NCBI RefSeq assembly: GCF_000745955.1
Contig: NZ_JQKH01000011.1
Coordinates: forward strand, 1 to 49,295
Direction of reading: 5' to 3'
From: Alysiella crassa DSM 2578
GTDB lineage: Bacteria; Pseudomonadota; Gammaproteobacteria; Burkholderiales; Neisseriaceae
DNA: 49,295 nt
The position numbers were made by a program, and so were the translations under genes. The notes below the pieces were generated by a model. That model searched no databases. It had not been told where the DNA came from and was given only the letters and a program-made list of their open reading frames with translations. Below, in pieces: positions 33,413 to 41,792 of this stretch. The number at the start of each line of letters is the position of its first letter. Position 1 is the first letter of the stretch.

Positions 33413-34509
33413 ATTTGGTTTCAAATTTGATTTCAGGCAGCCTGAATGCCAATCAACACCCTGTTACACGCCCTGATTTTTTGTTGCAATACGAGCAGAA
33501 AAACATCACGGCAGATGTTGCCCCTTATTTGCTTTCGGTGATTTACACCGATTATTTAGCAGAACAATCAGACGAGCTACAAATTGAGTTTGAAGATGTG
33601 GACGGTCGCTGGTTGCGGTCTTGGTATCCCGAACAGGGCGATAAATTGACGATGAGCATGGGCGACCAATTCACGGGTTTGATTAAATGGGGCAGTTTTG
33701 AAATTGCCGAAATTGAATACAATCAAGAAAGTAGCGGTCATCGTGTATTACTAAAAGCATTGGCAACGGGTATCAGCAAAGCCAACCGCACCAATCAACC
33801 CAAATCGTATGAAAAAACCACGTTGGCAGAAATTGTCCGCACGGTTGCCAAACGCTTGAAATTGAATGTGTCGGGTACGGTGCGCGAGATTAAAATTGAC
33901 CGCGTTACCCAATACCAAGAGCGTGATGTGGAATTTTTAACACGCTTGGCGAAAGATTACGGACACAGTTTCAAAATCGTGGGCGATACATTGGTGTTTG
34001 CCGACCGAGCTGAATTAGTGGAACGTGAAGCGGTGGCGGTGTTAGACCCAACTGATGTGTTGCGTGTGCGTTTGCGTGATTTGATTAAAGGCGTTCCGCA
34101 AGCGGTTGAAGTGCGCGGTTACGACCCCAAAACCAAGAAAACCGTTACAAGCACCAAACACGCCAAACCGCGCCGAAAATCCGCCAAAAAACCAACCACC
34201 ACCGACACACTCAAAATCACGGCAAACAAAGGCGAAAGCCAAGCGCAATTAGACCAACGCGCTCAATCTGCCCTTGATGACGCGCAAGATGAACAATGCG
34301 CTGGCACGATTACGCTGTTTGGTAATGCGAAATTGGTTGCTGGACAAATGATTGAGTTGAAACGCTATGGCAAATTAAGCGGTCGTTATTTGGTTAAACA
34401 AGCGCGGCATGAATACAATCGGGCGAGCGGTTATTTGACGGAAATTGAAGTCAAAATGATTGAATACATTGATGAAGAAAAGGAACAGCAAAATGTTCAG
34501 GCAGCCTGA
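33400..34509 (+). CDS. Baseplate hub protein D (P2 gpD type)
   Basis: A 369-residue gpD/VgrG-like hub protein (RPDFLLQYEQKNITADVAPYLLSVIYTDYL, then KSYEKTTLAEIVRTVAKRL and ATGISKANR). It forms the trimeric hub beneath the spike. The gene ends in a DUS (VQAA-stop). Confidence 0.9.
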   Translation: MDALNLVSNLISGSLNANQHPVTRPDFLLQYEQKNITADVAPYLLSVIYTDYLAEQSDELQIEFEDVDGRWLRSWYPEQGDKLTMSMGDQFTGLIKWGSFEIAEIEYNQESSGHRVLLKALATGISKANRTNQPKSYEKTTLAEIVRTVAKRLKLNVSGTVREIKIDRVTQYQERDVEFLTRLAKDYGHSFKIVGDTLVFADRAELVEREAVAVLDPTDVLRVRLRDLIKGVPQAVEVRGYDPKTKKTVTSTKHAKPRRKSAKKPTTTDTLKITANKGESQAQLDQRAQSALDDAQDEQCAGTITLFGNAKLVAGQMIELKRYGKLSGRYLVKQARHEYNRASGYLTEIEVKMIEYIDEEKEQQNVQAA

Positions 34510-35083
34510 AAATCATGATTTTGGCGCAACCTTGCAATTTGGCACGGTTGCGGAAATTGACGATAAAAAACACGCTGTGCGCGTGGTTTTGCCAGCTTTG
34601 GAAAATCTGCAAACCGACTGGTTGTCCGTCATCACTTTGGGCGCAGGGGGTAACCAGTTTTATTGTTTGCCTGATATGGGCGCGTTGGTTGTGTGTTTAT
34701 TGGACGCTCGCGGCGAAAATGGCGTGTGTTTGGGCGCAATTTATAATGACAGCGACCCTGTGCCAGCCACGAGCCGTGATTTGCACGTTTTGCAATACAG
34801 CAATGGCACACGCATTCAACACAACAGAAAAACTGGCGATGTATTGATTAAAACAAGCGGCGTGGTTACTGTGGACGCGGATTGCGTGGTACAAAAAACC
34901 TTGACCGTAAACGGTTTACTGACTTACACGGCTGGCATGAGCGGCTCGGGCGGTGGCGCAAACGCGGCAACGATTACAGGCAGCCTGAAAGCAACAGGCG
35001 ACATTTCAGCAGGTACAATTTCATTGCAAAATCACGTTCACACAGAGCAAGGCGATGGTGCGCCGACCAGTTCCGCACAATAA
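34493..35083 (+). CDS. Baseplate spike V (P2 gpV type)
   Basis: A 196-residue spike protein: an OB-fold-like N-terminal part (FGTVAEIDDKKHAVRVVLP), then a glycine-rich beta-helix tail and an HxH near the end (QNHVHTEQG), a probable metal-binding tip. I start at 34493 (MFRQPENHDF), after AAGGAA, so the first residues are a translated DUS. It overlaps the D gene by 17 bases. Confidence 0.88.
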   Translation: MFRQPENHDFGATLQFGTVAEIDDKKHAVRVVLPALENLQTDWLSVITLGAGGNQFYCLPDMGALVVCLLDARGENGVCLGAIYNDSDPVPATSRDLHVLQYSNGTRIQHNRKTGDVLIKTSGVVTVDADCVVQKTLTVNGLLTYTAGMSGSGGGANAATITGSLKATGDISAGTISLQNHVHTEQGDGAPTSSAQ

Positions 35084-35095
35084 TTTCTTCTCAAA

Positions 35096-35128
35096 AAAGC
35101 CCTACGGATTATCCGCAGGGCTTTTTTA
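35096..35128 (+). terminator. Terminator after the spike gene
   Basis: GCCCTACGGAT pairs imperfectly with ATCCGCAGGGC, followed by six T. The T run starts late promoter block C, the same terminator-promoter join seen at blocks A and B. Confidence 0.85.
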
Positions 35129-35168
35129 ATGCGCTTTAAAAGCGTTTCAGGCAGCCTGAAACGATAAT
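35122..35168 (+). promoter_or_regulatory. Late promoter block C (baseplate-fibre unit)
   Basis: TTTTTTAATG, then CGCTTTAAAAGCG (13-base palindrome around A), 27 bases to the -10-like GATAAT at 35163-35168, with a DUS in the spacer. The predicted start falls at or next to the ATG at 35175, which has no ribosome site; the first gene may be read from a leaderless mRNA. Confidence 0.72.
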
Positions 35169-35174
35169 TGTCCC

Positions 35175-35540
35175 ATGAATTACGACACCCCTATCTCTAA
35201 ACATTGGCAACTTGCCCCCAATGGCAACGGCATCACGCAAGGCGCGGACGACATTGATTTGTGCATACACCATATTTTGTCCACGCGCAAAGGCGCAGAT
35301 GTGTTGCGCCCCGACTTTGGCTCAAACCATTTTGACTATTTGGACACGCCCGAAGATGTGTTTATCCCCAATGTGGTGCGTGAAGTGGTTTTAGCCATTC
35401 AGACTTGGGAAAAACGAGCGGTAGTGGAAAACGTGAAATTTGAAGGCAATGCACCACACATCACCATGATTGTGCAATGGCGCGTGGCTGATGAAATTTG
35501 GGGCGAATTGCACCAAACGCGGATTTATTCGGGGAAATAA
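35175..35540 (+). CDS. Baseplate protein W (P2 gpW / T4 gp25 type)
   Basis: A 121-residue baseplate wedge protein (KHWQLAPNGNGITQGADDIDLCIHHILSTRKGADVLRPDFGS). It joins J and I in the wedge. The start agrees with relatives but lacks any ribosome site and coincides with the predicted transcription start from block C. Confidence 0.9.
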   Translation: MNYDTPISKHWQLAPNGNGITQGADDIDLCIHHILSTRKGADVLRPDFGSNHFDYLDTPEDVFIPNVVREVVLAIQTWEKRAVVENVKFEGNAPHITMIVQWRVADEIWGELHQTRIYSGK

Positions 35541-35543
35541 CAC

Positions 35544-36680
35544 ATGAACATGAAAGATTTGCAACGCGAAAACGTCAAAATCGTGGACGACAATCCCGAA
35601 AAAATCCTGTCCGAGATGATTGCCGATTATGAGCAGCGAACAGGCAAAACTCTGCAACCAGCGCACATTGAACGCTTACTGATTAACACTTTCGCCTACC
35701 GAACCACATTGACCCACCAGCAAATCAACGAAGCCTATCGCCAACAGCACGTCCGTTTTGCCACAGGTTTGATGTTGGATTTGTGTGGTGATGATGTGAA
35801 TACGCCACGTTTAGAAGCGAGCGCGGCGCGTTGCACTTTGCGTTTTAGCGCGACTGAATTTGTGGGCGAAGTCAATATCCCGATGGGTACACAAGTTTCG
35901 GTGGGCGATGTGGTGTTTGCCACAATTGAACAGGGGCAATTATCGCCAAATCGTCCGCAAATGGATTTACAGGCAGCCTGTTTGGAAACGGGTTTGCGCG
36001 GTAATGGCTGGGCAGTAGGACAAATCAATACGCTTATCACATCGCTCACAGGCGCACGAATGACCGCGCACAATATTTCTGTGCCGACTGGTGGAGCGGA
36101 AGTGGAAAGCGATGATGCCTACCGCGAGCGCGTGTTGCTTGCACCTGAAAGTTTCTCGGTCGCAGGTTCGGTGGGTGCGTATCAATATTGGGCGCGAGCG
36201 GTGTCGCCAGCGATTTGTGATGTTCATGTTGCCAATGCGTTGGACAATTTGGGTAACGCGATTGGTGGCACGGTGGCGGTTACCGTTTTAACCAAAACAG
36301 GGCTGCCTGAACGTGAATTGTTGGCGCAAGTTCAAACTGAATTATCAGGCGAAAAGAAACGTCCACTCTGCGACACGGTTTCGGTGCGTGCGCCTGAAAC
36401 GGTGGATTATGCCTTGAACGCGGAATTGGTTTTATTCACAGGTGCAAATGCGCTGGAAGTGAAAGCAGCAGCCGAAAGCGCGTGGGCAAAATACGAAAGC
36501 CAAAGACGTGAAAAATTGGGCGGCGACATTGTGCCGCTTGATATTCAAAAGGTTTTACAAGTGGCTGGCGTGTATAACGTGATTTTGAATGCACCGACTC
36601 TGCGGATTATTCAGCCTAATCAATGGGCACGATGCACTTCCGTTCGCATTTTAATCAAAGCGGAGCAGCAAGATGGCTAA
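35544..36680 (+). CDS. Baseplate protein J (P2 gpJ type)
   Basis: A 378-residue wedge protein (YEQRTGKTLQPAHIERLLINTFAYR, GGAEVESDDAYRERVLLAPESFSVAGSVGAYQYWA), standard for the gpJ family. It forms the outer ring of the baseplate with W and I. It is 3 bases after W and overlaps I by 8. Confidence 0.93.
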   Translation: MNMKDLQRENVKIVDDNPEKILSEMIADYEQRTGKTLQPAHIERLLINTFAYRTTLTHQQINEAYRQQHVRFATGLMLDLCGDDVNTPRLEASAARCTLRFSATEFVGEVNIPMGTQVSVGDVVFATIEQGQLSPNRPQMDLQAACLETGLRGNGWAVGQINTLITSLTGARMTAHNISVPTGGAEVESDDAYRERVLLAPESFSVAGSVGAYQYWARAVSPAICDVHVANALDNLGNAIGGTVAVTVLTKTGLPERELLAQVQTELSGEKKRPLCDTVSVRAPETVDYALNAELVLFTGANALEVKAAAESAWAKYESQRREKLGGDIVPLDIQKVLQVAGVYNVILNAPTLRIIQPNQWARCTSVRILIKAEQQDG

Positions 36681-37251
36681 ATTAAGCTATGCAGAAATCA
36701 TTGAACGCGACCAACGCTACAAAATTTTAGCGGATTTGGGTTTGCGTTTGGATTTGGTGGATACGCCAAAATTGATGCCGCGTTTGGTGGATTTGCTTGC
36801 ACCTGAACACCTTGAATTGCTTGCCGAAAGCCGAAGTATTTTGAATGAAGATGGCTACTGGCTGGCGGAAAGCGACAGCGCAAGGCGCAAATTGATTAAA
36901 GGTGCGTATGAATTGCACAGATACAAGGGGACACCGTGGGCGGTGCGTGAAATTGTACGGCGTTTGGGATTTGGCGAAGTGCAGATTATAGAAGGGCTAG
37001 GCAACAAAAAACACAATGGTGAAATTACTCGTGATGGAAAATATGTGTATGGACATCATGACCGATGGGCGCATTACCGTATTCTGATGAGTTACCCAAT
37101 CACAAATGACCAATCCTTTTTACTTCGTAAAACATTAGCAGCATTTGCACCAGCGCGTTGTGTGTTAGCAGCTTTGGATTTTCAGGCTGCTGCTTTAAAA
37201 CATGACGGTAGAGCCCAACGCAATGGGCAATTCAACAGAGGAACAGCATAA
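36673..37251 (+). CDS. Tail protein I (P2 gpI type)
   Basis: A 192-residue gpI-like protein (LPRLVDLLAPEHLELLAESRSI... and RYKGTPWAVREIVRRLGFGEVQIIEG). It links the wedge to the fibres. The C-terminal part has a DUS-like sequence translated as FQAAAL. Confidence 0.9.
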   Translation: MAKLSYAEIIERDQRYKILADLGLRLDLVDTPKLMPRLVDLLAPEHLELLAESRSILNEDGYWLAESDSARRKLIKGAYELHRYKGTPWAVREIVRRLGFGEVQIIEGLGNKKHNGEITRDGKYVYGHHDRWAHYRILMSYPITNDQSFLLRKTLAAFAPARCVLAALDFQAAALKHDGRAQRNGQFNRGTA

Positions 37252-39141
37252 ATGGCAAATTTACGCGAAACAGCAACATGGGAAGCAGGGATTTATCAAT
37301 GGGAAACGTCCGATCCAGTAATGGGAGGCGAAAACGGTATTGATAATAGACCCACACGTCAATTGGCAAATCGTACTTTGTGGCTAAAAAATGAGATTGC
37401 GCGAGCCATCGCGCTTATCGGCACAAATCAGCAAACCGCAACCCAACAATTTGCGCTAAAAACCACCAGTTTGACTGCTGGGGCTGGTTTATCGGGCGGT
37501 GGCGTGTTGCGCGACAACATGACTTTGTCGCTGGGTACGCCGTCAAAAATCACAGCGACAAGTCAAAACAGCGCGGTTTCTAATACGCATACACATGAAA
37601 TTGATAAAGCAACGACAAGCGTAGCGGGTATTGTTAAATTAAACAATACTTTAACAAGTGATGCACAAAATGAAGCATTGACTGCAGCGCAGGGGAAAAT
37701 TTTAGCAGAACAAATTGCAGCAAAAACGTGGGACGGAATTGTTGGTAAACCAGTTTTGCAACAAGTACAAGATATGCGCTCACCTGTCCCAAGTATTACA
37801 CCTGTCGTGGCATTTCAAGATGCCACCCCCGAGCAATTACCAGTGGGTGTATATGAGGGCTTTTCTGATAAAGCGAAATTAACTAATGTGCACATTAATG
37901 GTAGCTTGAAAACAGTTAAATTGTGGCGTGATCGTACTGGTGCTGTGGCAATTTATCGTGAAAGTAAACTGCCTAATGGCGAAGTATGGCGGCAATACGC
38001 AAATGGAAATTTGTCTGGCTGGGGTGAGGCATTTCGCATAGATGGTGTGGATTGGGCGAATATTCGTGATAAACCGAACACATTTTCAGGTTACGGCATT
38101 ACAGGCAGTCAATCGTTGAGCGGTAGTATTGAATTGACAAATGCCTATCCTGCGGTGGTCTTGAAATCTACAGCGACAGGGACAACAAAAAAATGGCTGT
38201 TTGAAGCAAGTGCAGACAATGCTTATTTTGTTCAACGTGATAGTGCCGCAAATTCAGGTGGCGTATTACTGAATTTACCAACACGCGCTGGTACGCTTGC
38301 ACTAGATGGCGATGTCGTTAAATTGTCAGGTAATCAAACAATTGGCGGCGAAAAAACCTTTTCAGGCAGCCTGAATGTATTGTCCGCTAGCGGTGTATCA
38401 GTAAAACATAGCGATAGAACATTTGTGTTCGCAATTGGTACGGATAGTTGTTACTTGCATAATACAAAATCAAGTAAAACATTGCGATTGAAAGACAACG
38501 GTACGCTTACTTATGCTGAACAGCCTGTTTACCATGGCGGCAATAAGCCTACTTGGGCGGATTTGGGTTATGCCCCTGTGCAACAAGGTGGTGGTGTTGG
38601 GCAAAATAATAACGCAATAAAAATTGGTTGGAGTGGCTCGCGCTTAAAAGCACAAGTTGATAACACAGATTTGGGCAACATTGTTTTTGATAGTCAATTA
38701 GATAATGCCGTGCCGAGCGGCACAGTTGTCTATTTTTTGGGTACAAATGCCCCGTCGGGCTGGTTAAAGGCAAACGGTGCAGCGATTTCACGCACAACAT
38801 ACTCACGATTATTTGCTGCAATCGGAACGCATTATGGCGCAGGTGATGGCTCAACGACATTCAATATTCCTGATTTGCGTGGTGAGTTTTTGCGTGTGTG
38901 GGACGATGGGCGTGGTAATGATGCGGGGCGTATTTTGGGTAGTTGGCAGGGCGATGAATTGCGCTCACATAGCCACGGAACAAACTGGGGTTTGTATCAC
39001 GAGGCTGGTGTTACGGATAATGCAATCGCAAGCGGTAATATTGGACGTTGGGAAGGTTCATTCAATCTTGCTACAGCACACACGGGGGGCGGCGAAACTC
39101 GTCCACGCAATATTGCCCTTTTAGCTTGCATTAAAATTTAA
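37252..39141 (+). CDS. Tail fibre with C-terminal collar domain
   Basis: A 629-residue host-recognition fibre. The N-terminal ~110 residues (WEAGIYQWETSDPVMGGENGIDNRPTRQLANRTLWLKNEI) are the attachment part. The middle is repetitive and beta-rich. The end carries a phage tail collar domain (GTNAPSGWLKANGAAISR, DLRGEFLRVWDDGRG, then HSHGTNWG). A DUS is translated as FSGSLN. No invertase or alternative fibre module is seen. Confidence 0.9.
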   Translation: MANLRETATWEAGIYQWETSDPVMGGENGIDNRPTRQLANRTLWLKNEIARAIALIGTNQQTATQQFALKTTSLTAGAGLSGGGVLRDNMTLSLGTPSKITATSQNSAVSNTHTHEIDKATTSVAGIVKLNNTLTSDAQNEALTAAQGKILAEQIAAKTWDGIVGKPVLQQVQDMRSPVPSITPVVAFQDATPEQLPVGVYEGFSDKAKLTNVHINGSLKTVKLWRDRTGAVAIYRESKLPNGEVWRQYANGNLSGWGEAFRIDGVDWANIRDKPNTFSGYGITGSQSLSGSIELTNAYPAVVLKSTATGTTKKWLFEASADNAYFVQRDSAANSGGVLLNLPTRAGTLALDGDVVKLSGNQTIGGEKTFSGSLNVLSASGVSVKHSDRTFVFAIGTDSCYLHNTKSSKTLRLKDNGTLTYAEQPVYHGGNKPTWADLGYAPVQQGGGVGQNNNAIKIGWSGSRLKAQVDNTDLGNIVFDSQLDNAVPSGTVVYFLGTNAPSGWLKANGAAISRTTYSRLFAAIGTHYGAGDGSTTFNIPDLRGEFLRVWDDGRGNDAGRILGSWQGDELRSHSHGTNWGLYHEAGVTDNAIASGNIGRWEGSFNLATAHTGGGETRPRNIALLACIKI

Positions 39142-39161
39142 TTAAATCAAAGGAAAATAAA

Positions 39162-39944
39162 ATGGATTATTCAAAATTAGACTGGCAAAAAATCTTTTAT
39201 AAACCTGTTTGTCAATTAGATGAGAACGGCGTATTTCTGTTTACAACGACCGCCGAATTGGATTGTTACGCAAAAGATGGAAGCTATTTAATTCCTGCAG
39301 GTTGCTACGAAATTACGCCGCCTGAAGCCAAAGATGGATACGCCGCACAATATGATTTTGCAAACCAAGTGTGGATTTATCAACCCGACCATCGCGGCGA
39401 AACCGTTTATAACACCGCAACAGGCTTGGCACAAATCATCACACAAATCGGCGAATTGCCTGAAAATGTAACAACAGAGCCACGCCCCAGTGAACATCAC
39501 GAGTGGGACGGCACAAAATGGACTATTCCCACCGAAACAGCCTACCGATTAGCAGCAGAAAGTTTTCAGGCTGCTAAAGATAAGCGCGTTCAAGAACTCA
39601 ATACAGCAGCGCAAAACTTTATCGCGCAAGCTGCTGGCACGAATAAAGTGCCAGAGTTTGAATTGCAATCATGGAATTTACAAGCAATTGAAGCGAAAGC
39701 ATGGGCGCAAAATCCTGAAGTACCAACCCCGATTTTAGACAAAATCGCGGCAGCGCGTGGTGTACCAGCCGATGCGCTGAAACAGGCGGCATTGCGTAAA
39801 ACCCAGCAATATGAAGCATTGACAGCGTTTGTTGTGGGACAACGCCAAGCATTGCAAACACAAATTGAAGTGGCAAAAACATTAGATGAATTGAGCGCAA
39901 TTGAAATCGCGTTCAGGCTGCCTGAAAGTGGGGCAGCAGCATGA
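39162..39944 (+). CDS. Tail fibre assembly chaperone (Tfa type)
   Basis: A 260-residue fibre-assembly protein (GVFLFTTTAELDCYAKDGSYLIPAGCYE...PSEHHEWDGTKWTI), followed by a long helical part as in phage Tfa/DUF4376-like proteins. It would help fibre trimerisation. It follows AAAGGAAAA and overlaps the next gene by 4 bases. Confidence 0.82.
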   Translation: MDYSKLDWQKIFYKPVCQLDENGVFLFTTTAELDCYAKDGSYLIPAGCYEITPPEAKDGYAAQYDFANQVWIYQPDHRGETVYNTATGLAQIITQIGELPENVTTEPRPSEHHEWDGTKWTIPTETAYRLAAESFQAAKDKRVQELNTAAQNFIAQAAGTNKVPEFELQSWNLQAIEAKAWAQNPEVPTPILDKIAAARGVPADALKQAALRKTQQYEALTAFVVGQRQALQTQIEVAKTLDELSAIEIAFRLPESGAAA

Positions 39945-40423
39945 GCGAATTTTACTTGGCTTGCTACAAAGGCAAAAAGCAAGGTAAAGACCTGAAAACT
40001 TTATTATTCAAAAGTTTGGATTGGCTCGTGCGAAAAGCCACAGGCGGCGAATACGCACATTGCGAAATCGCCGTTTCACGCCATGATGGACAATTTGATT
40101 GCTATTCAAGCAGTTTGCGAGATGGTGGTGTGCGTGTCAAAACCATGCACCTGCCATCGGATAAATGGGATTTAATCCCCATTCAGCAAGATTATTTGTC
40201 TTTGATTTATCGCTTGAATACGCATTTTGGCGCGACCAAAGGGCAAAAATACGATTATTGGGGTGCAATCGGTGTGGTTTGGCGAATCGGACGGCAACAT
40301 CCGAAACGCTGGTTTTGCAGCGAGTGGTGTGCCAAAGTGCTGGGCTTGGAAAATTCAGCGCAATATAGCCCAAACAGCCTTGCTCACCGTTTCCAACTGA
40401 TTAACAGCTTTACCCGAAAATAA
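39941..40423 (+). CDS. Permuted papain-like (NlpC/P60 superfamily) enzyme
   Basis: A 160-residue protein with the circularly permuted papain-like order: catalytic His40 in EYAHCEIAV and Cys126 in WFCSEWCAKVLG. Relatives (YiiX/YaeF-like) act as amidases or thioesterases. In a phage it could trim peptidoglycan on entry or modify a surface. It is the last gene of the tail-fibre unit. The enzyme class is inferred from motif spacing. Confidence 0.72.
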   Translation: MSEFYLACYKGKKQGKDLKTLLFKSLDWLVRKATGGEYAHCEIAVSRHDGQFDCYSSSLRDGGVRVKTMHLPSDKWDLIPIQQDYLSLIYRLNTHFGATKGQKYDYWGAIGVVWRIGRQHPKRWFCSEWCAKVLGLENSAQYSPNSLAHRFQLINSFTRK

Positions 40424-40431
40424 AAAAAGAC

Positions 40432-40530
40432 GGCTGCGCGGCGGTGTCGTAACCACCGTTCTCCGCGCCAGCTTTCGGCAGCAGTCCCTGCGTTCAGCCT
40501 TTTTAACCGTACTCTTGCAAGAGCGGTTGA
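40432..40530. ncRNA. Structured RNA candidate, possibly C4-like
   Basis: This gene-free stretch is GC-rich and folds well. GCGCGG (40436-40441) pairs with CCGCGC (40463-40468) and encloses CGGTG/CACCG (40442-40446, 40454-40458). GGCTG (40432-40436) can pair with CAGCC (40495-40499). A second hairpin (AACCG...CTCTT with AAGAG...CGGTT) spans 40505-40528. The first block resembles what I remember of phage C4 antisense RNAs, but I could not search. The strand is undecided. Confidence 0.5.
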
Positions 40531-40561
40531 ATTGTCGCACAAGACACAGGATTTTCACAAT

Positions 40562-40711
40562 ATGCAACATCGTTACAAAAACGCTTTTCCATCATATCGC
40601 GCCTTAATTTGCCAAGATTGCAAACGCAAACTTGGCGAAGCCACAGGCACAGATTACCAAATCATGATGAAATGCAGACGTTGTAAGCACTTTAACACTT
40701 TTAATGCTTAA
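40562..40711 (+). CDS. com: Com-like zinc-ribbon regulator
   Basis: A 49-residue protein with two CxxC pairs (LICQDCKRKL and MKCRRCKHF), the pattern of Mu Com, an RNA-binding zinc protein that opens the ribosome site of the adjacent DNA-modification gene mom. Here a hairpin and a DNA methylase gene follow. It is too short for a standard length cut-off, but motif and context are clear. Confidence 0.82.
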   Translation: MQHRYKNAFPSYRALICQDCKRKLGEATGTDYQIMMKCRRCKHFNTFNA

Positions 40712-40742
40712 TTTTTTTCAGCGTACCTTTGCGTACCCAACC

Positions 40743-40774
40743 AGCGCGTGTGTTTGGACACAGGCACACGCGCT
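40743..40774 (+). promoter_or_regulatory. Hairpin upstream of the methylase gene
   Basis: AGCGCGTGTG and CACACGCGCT are perfect 10-base arms around a 12-base loop. The hairpin ends 6 bases before the methylase ribosome site GAGGG. In Mu, Com acts on a stem-loop at the mom start, so this may be the target of the Com-like protein; a short T-rich stretch after it also allows a terminator. Confidence 0.6.
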
Positions 40775-40791
40775 TTCTTTGAGGGCGCAAT

Positions 40792-41652
40792 ATGACGCAA
40801 AATTTTTATCAAGCACCGCTCCCTTTCACAGGGCAAAAACGCCGCTTTTTAACGGCATTCAAACAGGTTTTAAACCAATGTATCGCCGATGATGGTGTAG
40901 GTTGGACAATTATTGATGTGTTCGGCGGTTCAGGTTTGCTGGCACACACGGCAAAACGCGGCAAACCTGCTGCTCGCGTGATTTACAATGATTTTGATGA
41001 TTATGCCACGCGTTTGCAAAACATCAACGATACCAATCGTTTGCGACAAATCATTTTTGATTTAACCCAGCACATTCCGCGCAATCAAAAGCTGCCTGAA
41101 AATACACAAAAACAGGTTCAGGCAGCCTTAAAATCATTTGACGGCTATGTTGATTTGCACAGCGTGGCAAGTTGGTTGCTGTTTAGTGGTCGGCAAACGA
41201 CTGATTTAGATGATTTGTTGCACAATCACACTTATTACAATGGCGTTCGCATCAGCGATTATCCACAGGCAGACGGCTATTTAGACGGTCTGGAAATCAC
41301 ATCGCAATCGTATGCCGATTTATTGCCCCAATGGATTGGGCGCGACAAGGTACTGTTTTTGTTTGACCCACCGTATGTTTGCACCGCGCAAGGCGCATAT
41401 CGTAACGAAACCTACTTCGGAATGGTGGAATTTTTGAAATTGATGCGTTTGGTGCGACCGCCATTTGTGTTTTTCAGTTCCACGCGGTCGGAGTTCTTGG
41501 ATTATTTGAACTTGGTTATTGGCTACAAATTGGACGGCTGGGAACACTTTGCTGGCTATCGCAAAATCAATGTTCAGGTTCATTTGAATAAAAACGCGCA
41601 ATATGAAGACAACTTGGTGTATAAATTAAATAGTGCATTTGAGATAGCTTAA
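40792..41652 (+). CDS. D12-class adenine-N6 DNA methyltransferase
   Basis: A 286-residue enzyme: PFTGQKRRF and motif I DVFGGSGLL (42-50) for AdoMet, and catalytic motif IV DPPY (192-195). It probably modifies phage and host DNA to evade restriction, the job mom does in Mu. It is the last phage gene, next to the right end, and has a hairpin before and a terminator after it. The target sequence is unknown. Confidence 0.92.
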   Translation: MTQNFYQAPLPFTGQKRRFLTAFKQVLNQCIADDGVGWTIIDVFGGSGLLAHTAKRGKPAARVIYNDFDDYATRLQNINDTNRLRQIIFDLTQHIPRNQKLPENTQKQVQAALKSFDGYVDLHSVASWLLFSGRQTTDLDDLLHNHTYYNGVRISDYPQADGYLDGLEITSQSYADLLPQWIGRDKVLFLFDPPYVCTAQGAYRNETYFGMVEFLKLMRLVRPPFVFFSSTRSEFLDYLNLVIGYKLDGWEHFAGYRKINVQVHLNKNAQYEDNLVYKLNSAFEIA

Positions 41653-41658
41653 ACAACA

Positions 41659-41702
41659 AACAGCAAATACGACGGTATCATCGCATTTGCTGTTTTATTT
41701 TT
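41659..41702 (+). terminator. Terminator of the last phage gene
   Basis: AACAGCAAAT and ATTTGCTGTT pair with extra CG pairs inside, followed by a T-rich run. It lies 6 bases after the methylase stop. Confidence 0.85.
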
Positions 41703-41710
41703 GTAATGGT

Positions 41711-41730
41711 ATTGCAGATAGTGAAACAAA
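41711..41730 (-). promoter_or_regulatory. Candidate transposase-binding site near right end
   Basis: On the minus strand this reads TTTGTTTCACTATCTGCAAT, 16 of 20 identical to the site at 6428-6447 near the left end and similar to the known MuA site start (YGTTTCAYT). It lies about 62 bp from the proposed right end. Confidence 0.4.
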
Positions 41731-41792
41731 TTACAAGATAATTTATCTTGCCAAGATAAGAGTAAATTTCGTGCATGGCATCAGATTTAGCA

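Larger units (their letters stand above)
6309..41792. mobile_element. Mu-type transposable prophage, ~35.5 kb, P2-like tail
   Basis: The ends begin TGGGAAATTTGAT (left) and, on the complement, TGCTAAATCTGAT (right), matching at 10 of 13 positions, with TG/CA termini and a 5-bp direct repeat outside. Contents support a full phage: repressor, DDE transposase and ATPase, GemA, Mor, Mu-type packaging proteins, capsid, P2-type contractile tail, fibre, Com and methylase. No gene looks broken, so it may be inducible. Unlike Mu, the lysis-packaging block is left of the repressor and inverted. DUS copies occur throughout, which suggests long residence in this lineage. Confidence 0.85.

Noticed and set aside
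37252-39944. Invertible tail-fibre cassette as in Mu (gin/G segment)
   Set aside because: No inverted fibre fragments and no serine invertase gene are present.
40691-40712. AGCACTTTAACACTTTTAATGC as a late-promoter relative
   Set aside because: It lies inside the com coding sequence, in reversed element order, without the fixed spacing.
40704-40892. 62-residue frame overlapping com and methylase
   Set aside because: It reads through the hairpin and the methylase start in another frame, has no ribosome site and no protein-like pattern.
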